From assembly GCF_001854865.1 (NCBI RefSeq), contig NZ_MDDW01000008.1, positions 103,706-114,787 on the forward strand: a stretch of 11,082 bases of DNA, given 5' to 3'. Origin of the DNA: Rhizobium sp. LCM 4573. GTDB taxonomy: Bacteria > Pseudomonadota > Alphaproteobacteria > Rhizobiales > Rhizobiaceae. The notes beneath the pieces are model-generated. The model saw nothing but the letters and a program-made list of their open reading frames with translations. It ran no database searches and was not told the DNA's origin. The translations under genes were made by a program, and so were the position numbers. Below, piece by piece: positions 1-6,893 of the stretch. Numbering within the stretch: the stretch's first letter is position 1; every line of letters begins with the position of its first letter.

Positions 1-360
1 AGGTAGCAGCGTCGGGTGCATGAAGCCGGTGCTCTGGTATATCCTCTACCGTCGCCTCGAGCGTTTCGAGGACTGCCTTCGTCGATCCATTCTTTGGGTC
101 GAGCCGGCCAAAGGCACGAGTCAGTTCGGACAAACAGACAGAGGAATGGTGGCACAGACGATAGGTAAGCAGCCTATCGACCTCAACTGGCGATCTACCC
201 TGCAGCACATCCAGGTAGACGCTGGTATCCAGAAACAGCGCCCCCCGATTGCGGGTTCGTCAGCTACCCAAGGAAGATCCTTATCGGCACGGCGTTCAAG
301 TGTTCCCGTGTGCTTTTGGGGCTTTAACGACCGGAGGGTTCCGGAAAGATCAAATCCCAA
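1..360 (-). pseudogene. PIN-domain (VapC-like) toxin, frameshifted and cut by the window edge
   Basis: PIN-domain toxins are metal-dependent RNases held in check by a cognate antitoxin. Reading down from about 240 on the minus strand gives LFLDTSVYLDVLQG, the classic PIN opening with its first acidic residue, then VCLSELTRAFGRLD with the conserved Glu, and the frame stays open to position 1. The 5' part lies in another frame: from a TTG at 358-360 it reads about 40 residues ending DEPAIGG. The two frames meet at a run of six G (241-246 on plus). The PIN frame has a TGA just upstream and no usable start, so a 1-nt loss in the G run or a 2-nt loss in the adjoining GC stretch would explain the break. 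The TTG overlaps the antitoxin end by 11 nt, as expected for a coupled toxin. The exact start is uncertain, and a sequencing error in the homopolymer is the main alternative. Confidence 0.72.
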
Positions 361-646
361 GATCTATATCCGCTGGGATACTGCCCTTTCGGCCGACCAG
401 ACGCGCGCCGAAGTCATCTTCGATGGCCAAGCGCGACAGCGCCAGTTCCAACAGCTCCGTGTCCGAGGTGACCTGGGCGCGCTTCTTGGCCGCCTCGATC
501 AACTCCGAGGACACCCGCCCTGAAAGACGAGTGTTCTTTGCAGCACCGAGGAGCCCGGCAGCTTTGGCTTGCTCAAGCACGAGCTTGTTGCGCGCCGCTG
601 CGATCTTGGCTTCGCTTTCCGCGGCAGTCCTTGCTTGCGCAGCCAT
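350..646 (-). CDS. Antitoxin of the PIN toxin pair, ribbon-helix-helix-like
   Basis: This 98-residue protein is the likely antitoxin of the downstream PIN toxin. The start is the ATG at 644-646, because AGGAGG (652-657) lies 5 nt upstream; a longer frame to 697 exists but would read through the promoter and ribosome site. Residues 1-35 are Ala-rich and probably helical. Residues 39-74 look like a ribbon-helix-helix unit: a short strand (RLSGRVS), a helix (SELIEAAKKRAQ), a turn at TSD and a second helix (ELLELALSRLA). The tail FGARLVGRKGSIPADIDLGI resembles tails that wrap toxins. The stop overlaps the toxin start. The antitoxin appears intact while the toxin is broken. The family assignment rests on layout and fold pattern rather than a recognised name. 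Confidence 0.75.
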   Translation of the reverse strand: MAAQARTAAESEAKIAAARNKLVLEQAKAAGLLGAAKNTRLSGRVSSELIEAAKKRAQVTSDTELLELALSRLAIEDDFGARLVGRKGSIPADIDLGI

Positions 647-656
647 CAGAACCTCC

Positions 657-697
657 TGCGTTGAACAGAATGTAGATTGCGTTGAACGTCCAAGCAA
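657..697 (-). promoter_or_regulatory. Promoter and paired operator repeats of the toxin-antitoxin operon
   Basis: On the minus strand, TTGCTT (692-697) and TACATT (669-674) are 17 nt apart, a plausible sigma-70 promoter for the antitoxin. Two exact copies of TGCGTTGAAC (plus-strand reading) lie at 657-666 and 678-687. Their 21-bp period puts them on the same DNA face. One sits in the -35/-10 spacer and the other between the -10 and the ribosome site. This fits autoregulation by the antitoxin; the binding itself is inferred. Confidence 0.55.
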
Positions 698-753
698 GGC
701 TTATTGGCCGCTAGCGCGTGGCACCGAGCGGCCGAGGCAGACCTATAATAATG

Positions 754-953
754 ATCGAAAATGGGAGATTTATGGATGTCATGAAACCGAGATCGAGCGT
801 TTCCTTGCGGGAAAGCGGTCGGGCAGACATGGGCGACATATCTCCAGGTTGGAGACGCTATCGGTTTTTTTGGCCCATATCGGAAATTGATTACATCGGA
901 AATCAATTATCTTTATCGAAAAACGCTTAAAGGACATCAGTCATATCGAAAAT
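754..953. repeat. Five ATCGRAAAW repeats with an 8-bp inverted repeat
   Basis: The nonamer ATCG(A/G)AAA(T/A) occurs at 754-762, 879-887, 895-903, 915-923 and 945-953, all in the same orientation. Four copies are packed into 75 bp. Copies two and three are exact (ATCGGAAAT) and 16 bp apart. Across them lies a perfect inverted repeat, AATTGATT (885-892) and AATCAATT (901-908) with an 8-nt spacer. The cluster looks like an operator for a DNA-binding protein whose gene is not nearby, or the leftover control region of a lost gene. Confidence 0.5.
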
Positions 954-1090
954 CGGTTAGAATCCTCGGCGACTAACGAGTTCGGCTTTTCGCGCAAACA
1001 CGCTAAAAGCGTCATTAGCAAGTTGATGCTTCTCCGAGTCCGTCATGGCGTCTTCTGCGCCGCATGCATGGTTTAGCCGGATTCATAAGC

Positions 1091-1111
1091 TCAAATTATA
1101 TACAAATTTGA
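1091..1111. promoter_or_regulatory. Inverted repeat, candidate upstream activator site 1
   Basis: TCAAATT-N7-AATTTGA is a perfect 7-bp inverted repeat. Its centre lies about 130 bp upstream of the start point predicted from the sigma-54 promoter at 1205, within the usual range for enhancer-binding proteins. It does not match the NtrC consensus, and the regulator is unknown. Confidence 0.4.
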
Positions 1112-1112
1112 A

Positions 1113-1140
1113 TTTGCCGATAAATTAGTCAATTGGCAAA
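1113..1140. promoter_or_regulatory. Inverted repeat, candidate upstream activator site 2
   Basis: TTTGCCGAT (1113-1121) and ATTGGCAAA (1132-1140) form a 9-bp inverted repeat with one mismatch and a 10-nt spacer. The outer six bases, TTTGCC/GGCAAA, match perfectly. The centre is about 105 bp upstream of the predicted sigma-54 start point. With the neighbouring repeat at 1091-1111 it would make a two-site enhancer. This is inferred from symmetry and position only. Confidence 0.42.
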
Positions 1141-1204
1141 CTGCACATCCCTTTACCCTCATCTCGCTTCCTGGATTTCTGTAGGAATTCCTGGCAATTC
1201 CGGC

Positions 1205-1221
1205 TTGGCATGGCGCTTGCT
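1205..1221 (+). promoter_or_regulatory. Sigma-54 (RpoN) -24/-12 promoter of the transporter operon
   Basis: TTGGCATG-GCGC-TTGCT matches the sigma-54 consensus YTGGCACG-N4-TTGCW at all but one fixed position (T for C after TGGCA). The invariant GG (1207-1208) and GC (1219-1220) are exactly 10 nt apart. Transcription would begin near 1232, giving a leader of roughly 50 nt before the binding-protein gene. Sigma-54 promoters need an ATP-driven activator, so the operon is probably switched on by a signal such as nitrogen limitation or the substrate. Confidence 0.72.
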
Positions 1222-1280
1222 TCGATATCGACACAGGGGACGCAAGCATCCCTTCCGTGTTTGATATCAGGAGCTCAATG

Positions 1281-2885
1281 ATGGTTTCAGCGATCCTTCG
1301 AAACACCGTTCTCGCCGCTACCGCAGCGACTTTTCTCGCCACCTCCGCGTTCGCGGGCGGGACATTGCGTATCGGCATGACGGCTGCGGATATTCCGCTG
1401 ACGACCGGCCAGACCGATCAAGGCGGCGAAGGGCAGCGCTTCATGGGCTATACCGTTTACGACTCCCTTATCGAATGGGATCTGACCAGCGCCGACAAGC
1501 CTTCCCAGCTCCTTCCCGGACTAGCCGAGGAATGGAGCGTCGATCCGAACGATCAGACCAAATGGACCTTCAAGATACGCAAGGGCGTGAAGTTTCATGA
1601 CGGCAGCGAATTTACGGCCGACGTCGCCGTCTGGAACCTCGATAAGCTTCTGAAGACCGACAGCGAACAATATGACCCGCGCCAGGCGGCACAGGGCAAG
1701 TCGCGCATTCCCGCTGTCGCCTCCTATCGGGCCGTCGACGACTATACGCTTGAAATCACCACCAAGGAGCCGGACGCGACCCTCACCTATCAGCTTTCCT
1801 GGATCACCATGTCATCCGAGGCCAATTGGGAGGCGAAGGGTAAGAACTGGGAGGAGGTCGCGAAGGCGCCCTCGGGCACAGGCCCTTGGAAGCTCGCAAG
1901 CTTCGTACCGCGCGAGCGCGCCGAATTTGTCCCCAATCCCGATTACTGGGACAAGACCCGCGTGCCGAAGCTCGACAGCATGGTACTGATCCCGTTGCCC
2001 GAGCCGAATGCCCGCTCCGCAGCATTGATGTCCGGTCAGGTCGACTGGATCGAGGCGCCCGCTCCAGACACGATTTCGGCCATCGAGGCGAACGGTTTCA
2101 ATATCGTCTCCAACGCCTATCCGCATAACTGGACCTGGCATCTGTCACGGCTCGAAGGCTCGCCATGGAACGACATTCGCGTGCGCAAGGCAGCGAACCT
2201 GGCCATCGACCGGGATTCCATGAAGGAGCTGCTTGGCGGGCTCATGGTACCGGCCAAAGGCTTCTTCCCGCCGTCGAGCCAATGGTTCGGCAATCCGACC
2301 TTCGAGGTGAAATATGACCTGAAAGCCGCACAGGCACTGATGACCGAGGCCGGCTATGGACCGGACAATCGCCTCAAGGTCAAGGCGCTGATCTCGCCTT
2401 CCGGCTCCGGTCAGATGCTGCCATTGCCGATGAACGAGTTCATCCAGCAGAGCCTTGCGGAAATCTATATCGATGTCGACTTCATGGTCGTCGAATGGAA
2501 CCAGATGATCAATCTGTGGCGCGCGGGTGCCGCTGACAAGAGCGTCGAAGGCTCGCAATCCATCAACTTCACCTACTTCATCCAGGATCCCTTCACGGGC
2601 TTTATCCGCCATCTCGGCTGTGATCTGACGGCGCCGAACGGCACCAATTGGGGCCATTATTGCGATTCCGACATGGAGGCGCTGTTCAAGGAAATTCGCA
2701 CCACTTTCGATGCGGAAAAGCAGGATGAAGTGATGCGTCGCACGCATGAGAAATTCGTCGACGACGCCCTCTTCCTGATGGTGACCCATGACGTCGCTCC
2801 CCGCGCGATGAGCCCGAAGGTCAAGGGCTATGTCCAGGCGCAAAACTGGTTCCAGAACTTCTCCAGCATCACCATGGAGGAATGA
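1281..2885 (+). CDS. ABC transporter periplasmic substrate-binding protein, peptide-type (family 5)
   Basis: This is the periplasmic receptor that hands solute to the membrane permeases. With the start at 1281 it has 534 residues, normal for the DppA/OppA-like family 5. Residues 1-25 form a signal peptide ending AFA before GG. The family pattern follows: LLPGLAEEWSVD, then WTFKIRKGVKFHDGSEFTA, and later VRKAANLAIDRDSM. Two cysteines near the C-terminus (447 and 461) could form a disulfide. AGGAG at 1269-1273 best fits the ATG at 1281; the ATG at 1278 is close to equal, while a GTG at 1257 would put the ribosome site inside the gene. It is the first gene behind the sigma-54 promoter. Family 5 proteins bind peptides, opines, nickel, glutathione and other solutes, so the ligand cannot be read off; the downstream amidase suggests an amide compound. 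Confidence 0.93.
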   Translation: MVSAILRNTVLAATAATFLATSAFAGGTLRIGMTAADIPLTTGQTDQGGEGQRFMGYTVYDSLIEWDLTSADKPSQLLPGLAEEWSVDPNDQTKWTFKIRKGVKFHDGSEFTADVAVWNLDKLLKTDSEQYDPRQAAQGKSRIPAVASYRAVDDYTLEITTKEPDATLTYQLSWITMSSEANWEAKGKNWEEVAKAPSGTGPWKLASFVPRERAEFVPNPDYWDKTRVPKLDSMVLIPLPEPNARSAALMSGQVDWIEAPAPDTISAIEANGFNIVSNAYPHNWTWHLSRLEGSPWNDIRVRKAANLAIDRDSMKELLGGLMVPAKGFFPPSSQWFGNPTFEVKYDLKAAQALMTEAGYGPDNRLKVKALISPSGSGQMLPLPMNEFIQQSLAEIYIDVDFMVVEWNQMINLWRAGAADKSVEGSQSINFTYFIQDPFTGFIRHLGCDLTAPNGTNWGHYCDSDMEALFKEIRTTFDAEKQDEVMRRTHEKFVDDALFLMVTHDVAPRAMSPKVKGYVQAQNWFQNFSSITMEE

Positions 2886-2896
2886 TGCTCCTTGCC

Positions 2897-2914
2897 GCTG
2901 CCCGACAGGGCAGC
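2897..2914 (+). other. Intercistronic hairpin between binding-protein and permease genes
   Basis: GCTGCCC-GACA-GGGCAGC is a perfect 7-bp GC-rich stem with a 4-nt loop, beginning 11 nt after the binding-protein stop. No T-run follows, so it is not a typical terminator. In binding-protein operons such hairpins often protect the upstream message from 3' exonucleases, giving more receptor than permease. That role is inferred here. Confidence 0.5.
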
Positions 2915-2954
2915 AGCTTCCGGAATGACAACCGTCGAAAAAACGCAGAGCCCT

Positions 2955-3917
2955 ATGCTGATCTATCTCCTGCGCCGTCTCCTCTATGTCGTGCCCGTCG
3001 CCATCGGCGTCAGTATCATCTGTTTCCTGCTGGTCCACATTGCCCCTGGCGATCCGCTGACATCCATCATGGCGGTCGATGCAACCCAGGAGGAACAGGC
3101 GGCGATGCGCGCAGCCTACGGCCTCGACAAGCCGTTGCCCGTCCAATACGGCATATGGATCGGCAAGGCCGCCACCGGCGATCTCGGGCAATCGATCGCG
3201 ACCGGACGCCCGGTAGTGGGCGAAGTTTTCAACGCGGTACGAAACTCCTTGCTGCTTGCGGTAGCCGCGAGCCTCATCGCCTTTCCGACCGGCCTTTTTC
3301 TCGGCTTTGTGGCCGGCTACTTCCGCGACACCGTCGTTGACAAGGCGATCACGGCGGTGGCTATCACCGGCGTATCCCTTCCAAACTACTGGCTCGGCAT
3401 CGTCCTCGTCATCGTCTTCTCGGTAACGCTTGGCTGGCTGCCGGCCATGGGCGCGGGCCCGGGCAGCTCTGGCGGTTCGGCCGACTGGGCATGGAACTGG
3501 GCGCATATCCGCCATCTCGTCCTTCCCGCTGTAACGCTGTCCGTGGTGCCGATCGGCATCGTCGCGCGTACGGTACGGGCACTGGTTGGCGATATCTTTT
3601 CCATGGATTTCGTTCAGGCGCTTTACGCCAAAGGGCTCAATCACGGCGCAGTCCTGCGACATGTCGTACGCAATGCCGCTCCCACCGCAATGTCCGTCAT
3701 GGGCATTCAGCTCGGCTATCTCCTCGGCGGCTCGATCCTCATCGAAACCGTATTCAACTGGCCGGGATCCGGTTTTCTCCTGTCGAACGCCATCTTTCAG
3801 CGCGATCTGCCACTGCTGCAGGGCACGATCCTCGTGCTCGCCCTGTTCTTCATCTTCGCCAATCTCGTCGTGGATGTCGCTCAAGCCGCAATCGACCCGC
3901 GCATCAAGAGGAACTGA
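2955..3917 (+). CDS. ABC transporter permease, DppB/OppB-like
   Basis: This inner-membrane permease is one half of the translocation channel. From the ATG at 2955 it has 320 residues, opening MLIYLLRRLLYVVPVAIGVS and reaching HIAPGDP, the standard N-terminus of DppB-type permeases. Several hydrophobic segments follow. The EAA loop that contacts the ATPase is at about 218-241 (DFVQALYAKGLNHGAVLRHV), followed by LIETVFNWPGSG. The start is uncertain: the ATG at 2925 and a TTG at 2892 are in frame, but the TTG lies just before the intercistronic hairpin, and 2955 fits the family best despite a weak AGAG ribosome site. A strong GGAGG just before the upstream stop faces an ATGATG in another frame. 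The next permease follows after 3 nt. Confidence 0.92.
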   Translation: MLIYLLRRLLYVVPVAIGVSIICFLLVHIAPGDPLTSIMAVDATQEEQAAMRAAYGLDKPLPVQYGIWIGKAATGDLGQSIATGRPVVGEVFNAVRNSLLLAVAASLIAFPTGLFLGFVAGYFRDTVVDKAITAVAITGVSLPNYWLGIVLVIVFSVTLGWLPAMGAGPGSSGGSADWAWNWAHIRHLVLPAVTLSVVPIGIVARTVRALVGDIFSMDFVQALYAKGLNHGAVLRHVVRNAAPTAMSVMGIQLGYLLGGSILIETVFNWPGSGFLLSNAIFQRDLPLLQGTILVLALFFIFANLVVDVAQAAIDPRIKRN

Positions 3918-3920
3918 GCC

Positions 3921-4826
3921 ATGGCATCCGCTATTTCTCCACTGGCCGCATCGTCGCCGTCCGGGACCACCGTTACCGCACCGAAGACGCGGAGCTACTG
4001 GTCGAATGTTCTTCGCCGTTTCCTGAAGGACCGGATCGCCGTTGCCTGCGCCGTCATTCTCCTTCTCCTGATCCTCGCCGCCATTTTCGCTCCCTGGCTC
4101 GATCTCGCCGACCCGTATCGGGGGAGCATGATCAAGCGGCTCCGGCCGATCGGCACGGAGGGCCTTCCGCTCGGCTCCGACGAGCAGGGCCGCGACATGC
4201 TCGCCCGCCTCATCTATGGCGGCCGGCTGACATTGCTCATCGGGCTTTTGCCGGTGGTATTCGCTTTTTTCATCGCCACGGTTCTCGGCGTGGCCGCCGG
4301 CTATGCCGGTGGCTGGGTGAACACTGTCATCATGCGCACCGTCGATGTCTTCTTCGCCTTTCCTTCCGTTCTTCTGGCAATCGCCATTTCGGGTGCACTC
4401 GGCGCGGGCATCGTCAACAGTCTCGTCTCCCTCACCATCGTCTTCATCCCGCCGATCACGCGGGTTGCCGAGAGCGTGACCTCGAGCGTGCGCTCGCTCG
4501 ACTATATCGACGCGGCACGCGCCTCCGGTGGCAATGCGCTAACCATTGTCCGCGTGCATGTGCTCGGCAACGTGCTCGGTCCCATCTTCGTCTATGCCAC
4601 CAGTCTCACCAGCGTGTGCATGATCCTCGCCGCGGGGCTCTCCTTCCTTGGCATCGGCGTCAAGCCGCCGGAACCGGAATGGGGTCTGATGCTCAACACG
4701 CTGCGCACGGCCATCTATGTCAACCCGATCGTTGCCGCCCTGCCGGGCGTGATGATCTTCATCACTTCGCTCTGTCTCAACCTTCTGAGCGATGGGCTGA
4801 GGAGTGCCATGAATGTCAAAGACTGA
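3921..4826 (+). CDS. ABC transporter permease, DppC/OppC-like
   Basis: This is the partner permease of the importer, 301 residues, close to the family norm. A Ser/Thr/Pro-rich leader of about 25 residues precedes the first membrane segment at about 40-60. LGSDEQGRDMLARLIYGGR (84-102) is the hallmark segment of DppC-type permeases. The EAA loop is at about 195-218 (DYIDAARASGGNALTIVRVH). The C-terminal part has SFLGIGVKPPEPEWG, also typical. GAGGAA at 3908-3913 is a good ribosome site 7 nt before the ATG. The gene starts 3 nt after the first permease and overlaps the next gene by 14 nt, which points to translational coupling. Confidence 0.95.
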   Translation: MASAISPLAASSPSGTTVTAPKTRSYWSNVLRRFLKDRIAVACAVILLLLILAAIFAPWLDLADPYRGSMIKRLRPIGTEGLPLGSDEQGRDMLARLIYGGRLTLLIGLLPVVFAFFIATVLGVAAGYAGGWVNTVIMRTVDVFFAFPSVLLAIAISGALGAGIVNSLVSLTIVFIPPITRVAESVTSSVRSLDYIDAARASGGNALTIVRVHVLGNVLGPIFVYATSLTSVCMILAAGLSFLGIGVKPPEPEWGLMLNTLRTAIYVNPIVAALPGVMIFITSLCLNLLSDGLRSAMNVKD

Positions 4827-5862
4827 TGCGCTTTCCCACGAGGCAGATCGTGGCGGGCCCCGCCAGCCGCTCATCCTCGCCCGGAACCTGAAGAAGCATT
4901 TTCCGGTGCGCTCCGGTCTTTTCAACCGGCAAACGGCCACGGTCCATGCCGTCGATGACCTCTCCTTCGAAGTGCGCAAGGGAGAGACCCTCGGCATCGT
5001 CGGGGAATCGGGCTGCGGGAAATCGACCACCGCCCGCCTCCTGATCGGACTGATGGAACTCGATGACGGCTCCATCATCTTCGACGGCGACATTCTGGGC
5101 TCGGATATCTCGCTCAAGGACATGCGTCGCTCGGTGCAGATGGTCTTTCAGGATTCCTACGCCTCTCTCAATCCGCGCCTCACCATCTCGGATACGATCG
5201 CGTTCGGGCCGAAAGTGCAGGGACTTTCCGATCCAAAGGATCGGGCACGCCATCTGATGGCGCGGGTAGGGCTCGATCCCAACCGTTTCGCTCACCGCTA
5301 TCCACATGAGCTTTCCGGCGGCCAGCGCCAGCGCGTCAATATCGCACGCGCGCTTGCCATGTCTCCGCGCCTCGTCATTCTCGACGAGGCGGTCTCCGCG
5401 CTCGACAAATCGGTCGAGGCACAGGTGCTCAATCTGCTGACCGATCTGCGCGTGGAATTCGGCCTCACCTATATCTTCATCAGCCATGATCTGAATGTGG
5501 TGCGCTATATTTCCGACCGCGTGCTCGTCATGTATCTCGGGGAAGTCGTCGAGATCGGGCCGGTCGATGCCATCTATGCGAAGCAGGCCCACCCCTATAC
5601 CGCCTCGCTCTTCGCAGCGATGCCTTCCATGGATCCTGACAATCGCACGCAAGAGCCGCCTCTAGCCGGTGACCCACCCAATCCGATCGACCCTCCGCCG
5701 GGTTGCCGTTTCCACACCCGCTGCCGGTTTGCCGAACATGTGTGCCGGGACAAGCGCCCAGCGCTTGCGGCTTTCGGTGACGATCCCGATCATCTCGCCG
5801 CCTGCCATTTGCGGGATCCGTCTTCCGGCCATTCACTTGCTGGCAAGGAGATTGCGGCATGA
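4813..5862 (+). CDS. ABC transporter ATP-binding protein, DppF/OppF-like
   Basis: This cytoplasmic ATPase powers import. The 349 residues hold all ABC motifs: Walker A GESGCGKST (64-72), Q-loop Gln113, signature LSGGQ (167-171), Walker B LVILDE (187-192) and the H-loop His225. VFQDSYASLNPR is characteristic of the DppF/OppF group. The C-terminal extension has four cysteines (298, 304, 311, 331) in the spacing seen in peptide-transporter ATPases, where some members carry an iron-sulfur cluster. AGGAG (4800-4804) is 8 nt before the ATG. It overlaps the upstream permease by 14 nt and shares an ATGA with the next gene. The F-type subunit precedes the D-type one, the reverse of the E. coli dpp order. 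Confidence 0.95.
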   Translation: MSKTDALSHEADRGGPRQPLILARNLKKHFPVRSGLFNRQTATVHAVDDLSFEVRKGETLGIVGESGCGKSTTARLLIGLMELDDGSIIFDGDILGSDISLKDMRRSVQMVFQDSYASLNPRLTISDTIAFGPKVQGLSDPKDRARHLMARVGLDPNRFAHRYPHELSGGQRQRVNIARALAMSPRLVILDEAVSALDKSVEAQVLNLLTDLRVEFGLTYIFISHDLNVVRYISDRVLVMYLGEVVEIGPVDAIYAKQAHPYTASLFAAMPSMDPDNRTQEPPLAGDPPNPIDPPPGCRFHTRCRFAEHVCRDKRPALAAFGDDPDHLAACHLRDPSSGHSLAGKEIAA

Positions 5863-6875
5863 GCAAAGCGCCATTGCTTCAGATCGAGAACCTGCATGTC
5901 CGCTTCAAGAGCGACCGCACCGTTCATGCCATTAACGGGCTCAATCTGCACCTGCAGGAAGGAGAGATGCTGGCGCTCTTGGGTGAATCCGGTTCGGGCA
6001 AGAGCGTAACGCTCAAGACGCTCCTGCGCCTTCTGCCGCCTAAGCGAACGGAGATCGACGGCACGGTCCAAGTCAACGGCACGGATATCATGACGCTTTC
6101 GGGCACGCGGCTTTCAGCCTATCGCGGCGGAGATGTCTCCATGGTGTTTCAGGAGCCGGCACTGGCACTCGATCCGGTCTATACGATCGGCGACCAGATC
6201 GCCGAAACGGTGATGCGACACAAGAGCGTCGGCCGTGCTGAAGCACGCCAGGTGGCGCTTGATATGCTGACGCGGGTGCGTATTCCCTCACCGGAACGGC
6301 GGCTCAAGAACTATCCGCACGAGATGTCGGGCGGAATGCGCCAGCGCGCCATGATCGCGCTGGCGCTCGCCAGTCGTCCCAAGCTGCTGCTCGCCGACGA
6401 GCCCACCACGGCGCTCGATGCCACGGTGCAGATACAGATCCTCCTGCTCCTGCGCGAACTTCAGCGTGAATTCGGCATGAGCATCATTTTCGTCACCCAT
6501 GATATCGGCGTGGCGGTGGAGATCTCCGATCGCGTGGCGGTGATGTACGCCGGGAATATCGTCGAATCCGGCAGCACCCGCGATATCATCAAGGATGCGC
6601 GCCATCCCTATACCCGCGGGCTTCTCGCCGCGAACCTGCATGGCGTCGACCGTGGTAGGCGGCTGGACACCATCGCGGGCTCGCCGCCATCGCTGGAAAC
6701 GAAACCGGATGCCTGTTCATTTGCGCCGCGGTGTACTGAGGCTCGGCCCCAATGTCTGAGAGCACTGCCGCCTTTCTTTGCGCCCAGTCCCGGCCGGCAG
6801 GTAGCCTGTAATCTCGAAGAGGGTTACTCACCCGCCTCACATGGCCTTACCGCCGCTCCCGCGATCGCTTGCTAA
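5859..6875 (+). CDS. ABC transporter ATP-binding protein, DppD/OppD-like
   Basis: This is the second ATPase of the importer, 338 residues. Walker A is GESGSGKSV (42-50), Q-loop Gln98, signature MSGGM (156-160), Walker B LLLADE (176-181) and H-loop His214. [12 protein letters not shown] and [15 protein letters not shown] are typical of the DppD/OppD group, so the two ATPases would form a heterodimer with one site of each type. The C-terminal domain has Cys286, Cys292, Cys299 and Cys317 in the usual peptide-transporter pattern; an extra cysteine ends the protein. AAGGAG (5845-5850) is 8 nt before the ATG, which overlaps the preceding stop as ATGA. Confidence 0.95.
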   Translation: MSKAPLLQIENLHVRFKSDRTVHAINGLNLHLQEGEMLALLGESGSGKSVTLKTLLRLLPPKRTEIDGTVQVNGTDIMTLSGTRLSAYRGGDVSMVFQEPALALDPVYTIGDQIAETVMRHKSVGRAEARQVALDMLTRVRIPSPERRLKNYPHEMSGGMRQRAMIALALASRPKLLLADEPTTALDATVQIQILLLLRELQREFGMSIIFVTHDIGVAVEISDRVAVMYAGNIVESGSTRDIIKDARHPYTRGLLAANLHGVDRGRRLDTIAGSPPSLETKPDACSFAPRCTEARPQCLRALPPFFAPSPGRQVACNLEEGYSPASHGLTAAPAIAC

Positions 6876-6893
6876 CCTCACACGGGAATTTCC

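Larger units (their letters stand above)
698..1204. other. Gene-free region with repeats
   Basis: I see no convincing gene here. Short open frames exist on both strands (for example plus 718-930 and a 29-codon minus frame at 957-1046), but none shows a recognisable domain or convincing ribosome site. The stretch is more AT-rich than its surroundings, especially 870-960 and 1080-1140. It holds the ATCGRAAAW repeats, a short perfect hairpin at 1000-1012 (ACGCT-AAA-AGCGT) and two inverted repeats near 1100, described separately. Confidence 0.6.

Noticed and set aside
718..930. A 70-codon plus-strand frame in the gene-free region.
   Set aside because: No ribosome site, no recognisable family, and its end runs through the ATCGRAAAW repeats.
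754..953. CRISPR array, considered because of the repeated words.
   Set aside because: The repeats are only 9 bp, unevenly spaced, and have no spacer-sized units or cas genes.
957..1046. A 29-codon minus-strand frame starting MTDSEKHQLA.
   Set aside because: The composition looks natural, but it is short, has a weak ribosome site and no known match; not enough to call a gene.
1094..1142. Sigma-70 promoter in the AT-rich stretch (TATACA, or TTGCCG with CAAACT).
   Set aside because: No paired -35 and -10 scores well; the sigma-54 element downstream explains the operon much better.
2145..3884. A 579-codon open frame on the minus strand opposite the binding-protein and first permease genes.
   Set aside because: It is opposite two clear genes, has no domain, is rich in Asp/Glu/His/Arg as expected from antisense of GC-biased codons, and has no ribosome site.
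3491..4891. A 466-codon plus-strand open frame across both permease genes.
   Set aside because: It is a shifted frame of two well-supported permeases, rich in Arg/His/Ser with no hydrophobic segments or motifs.
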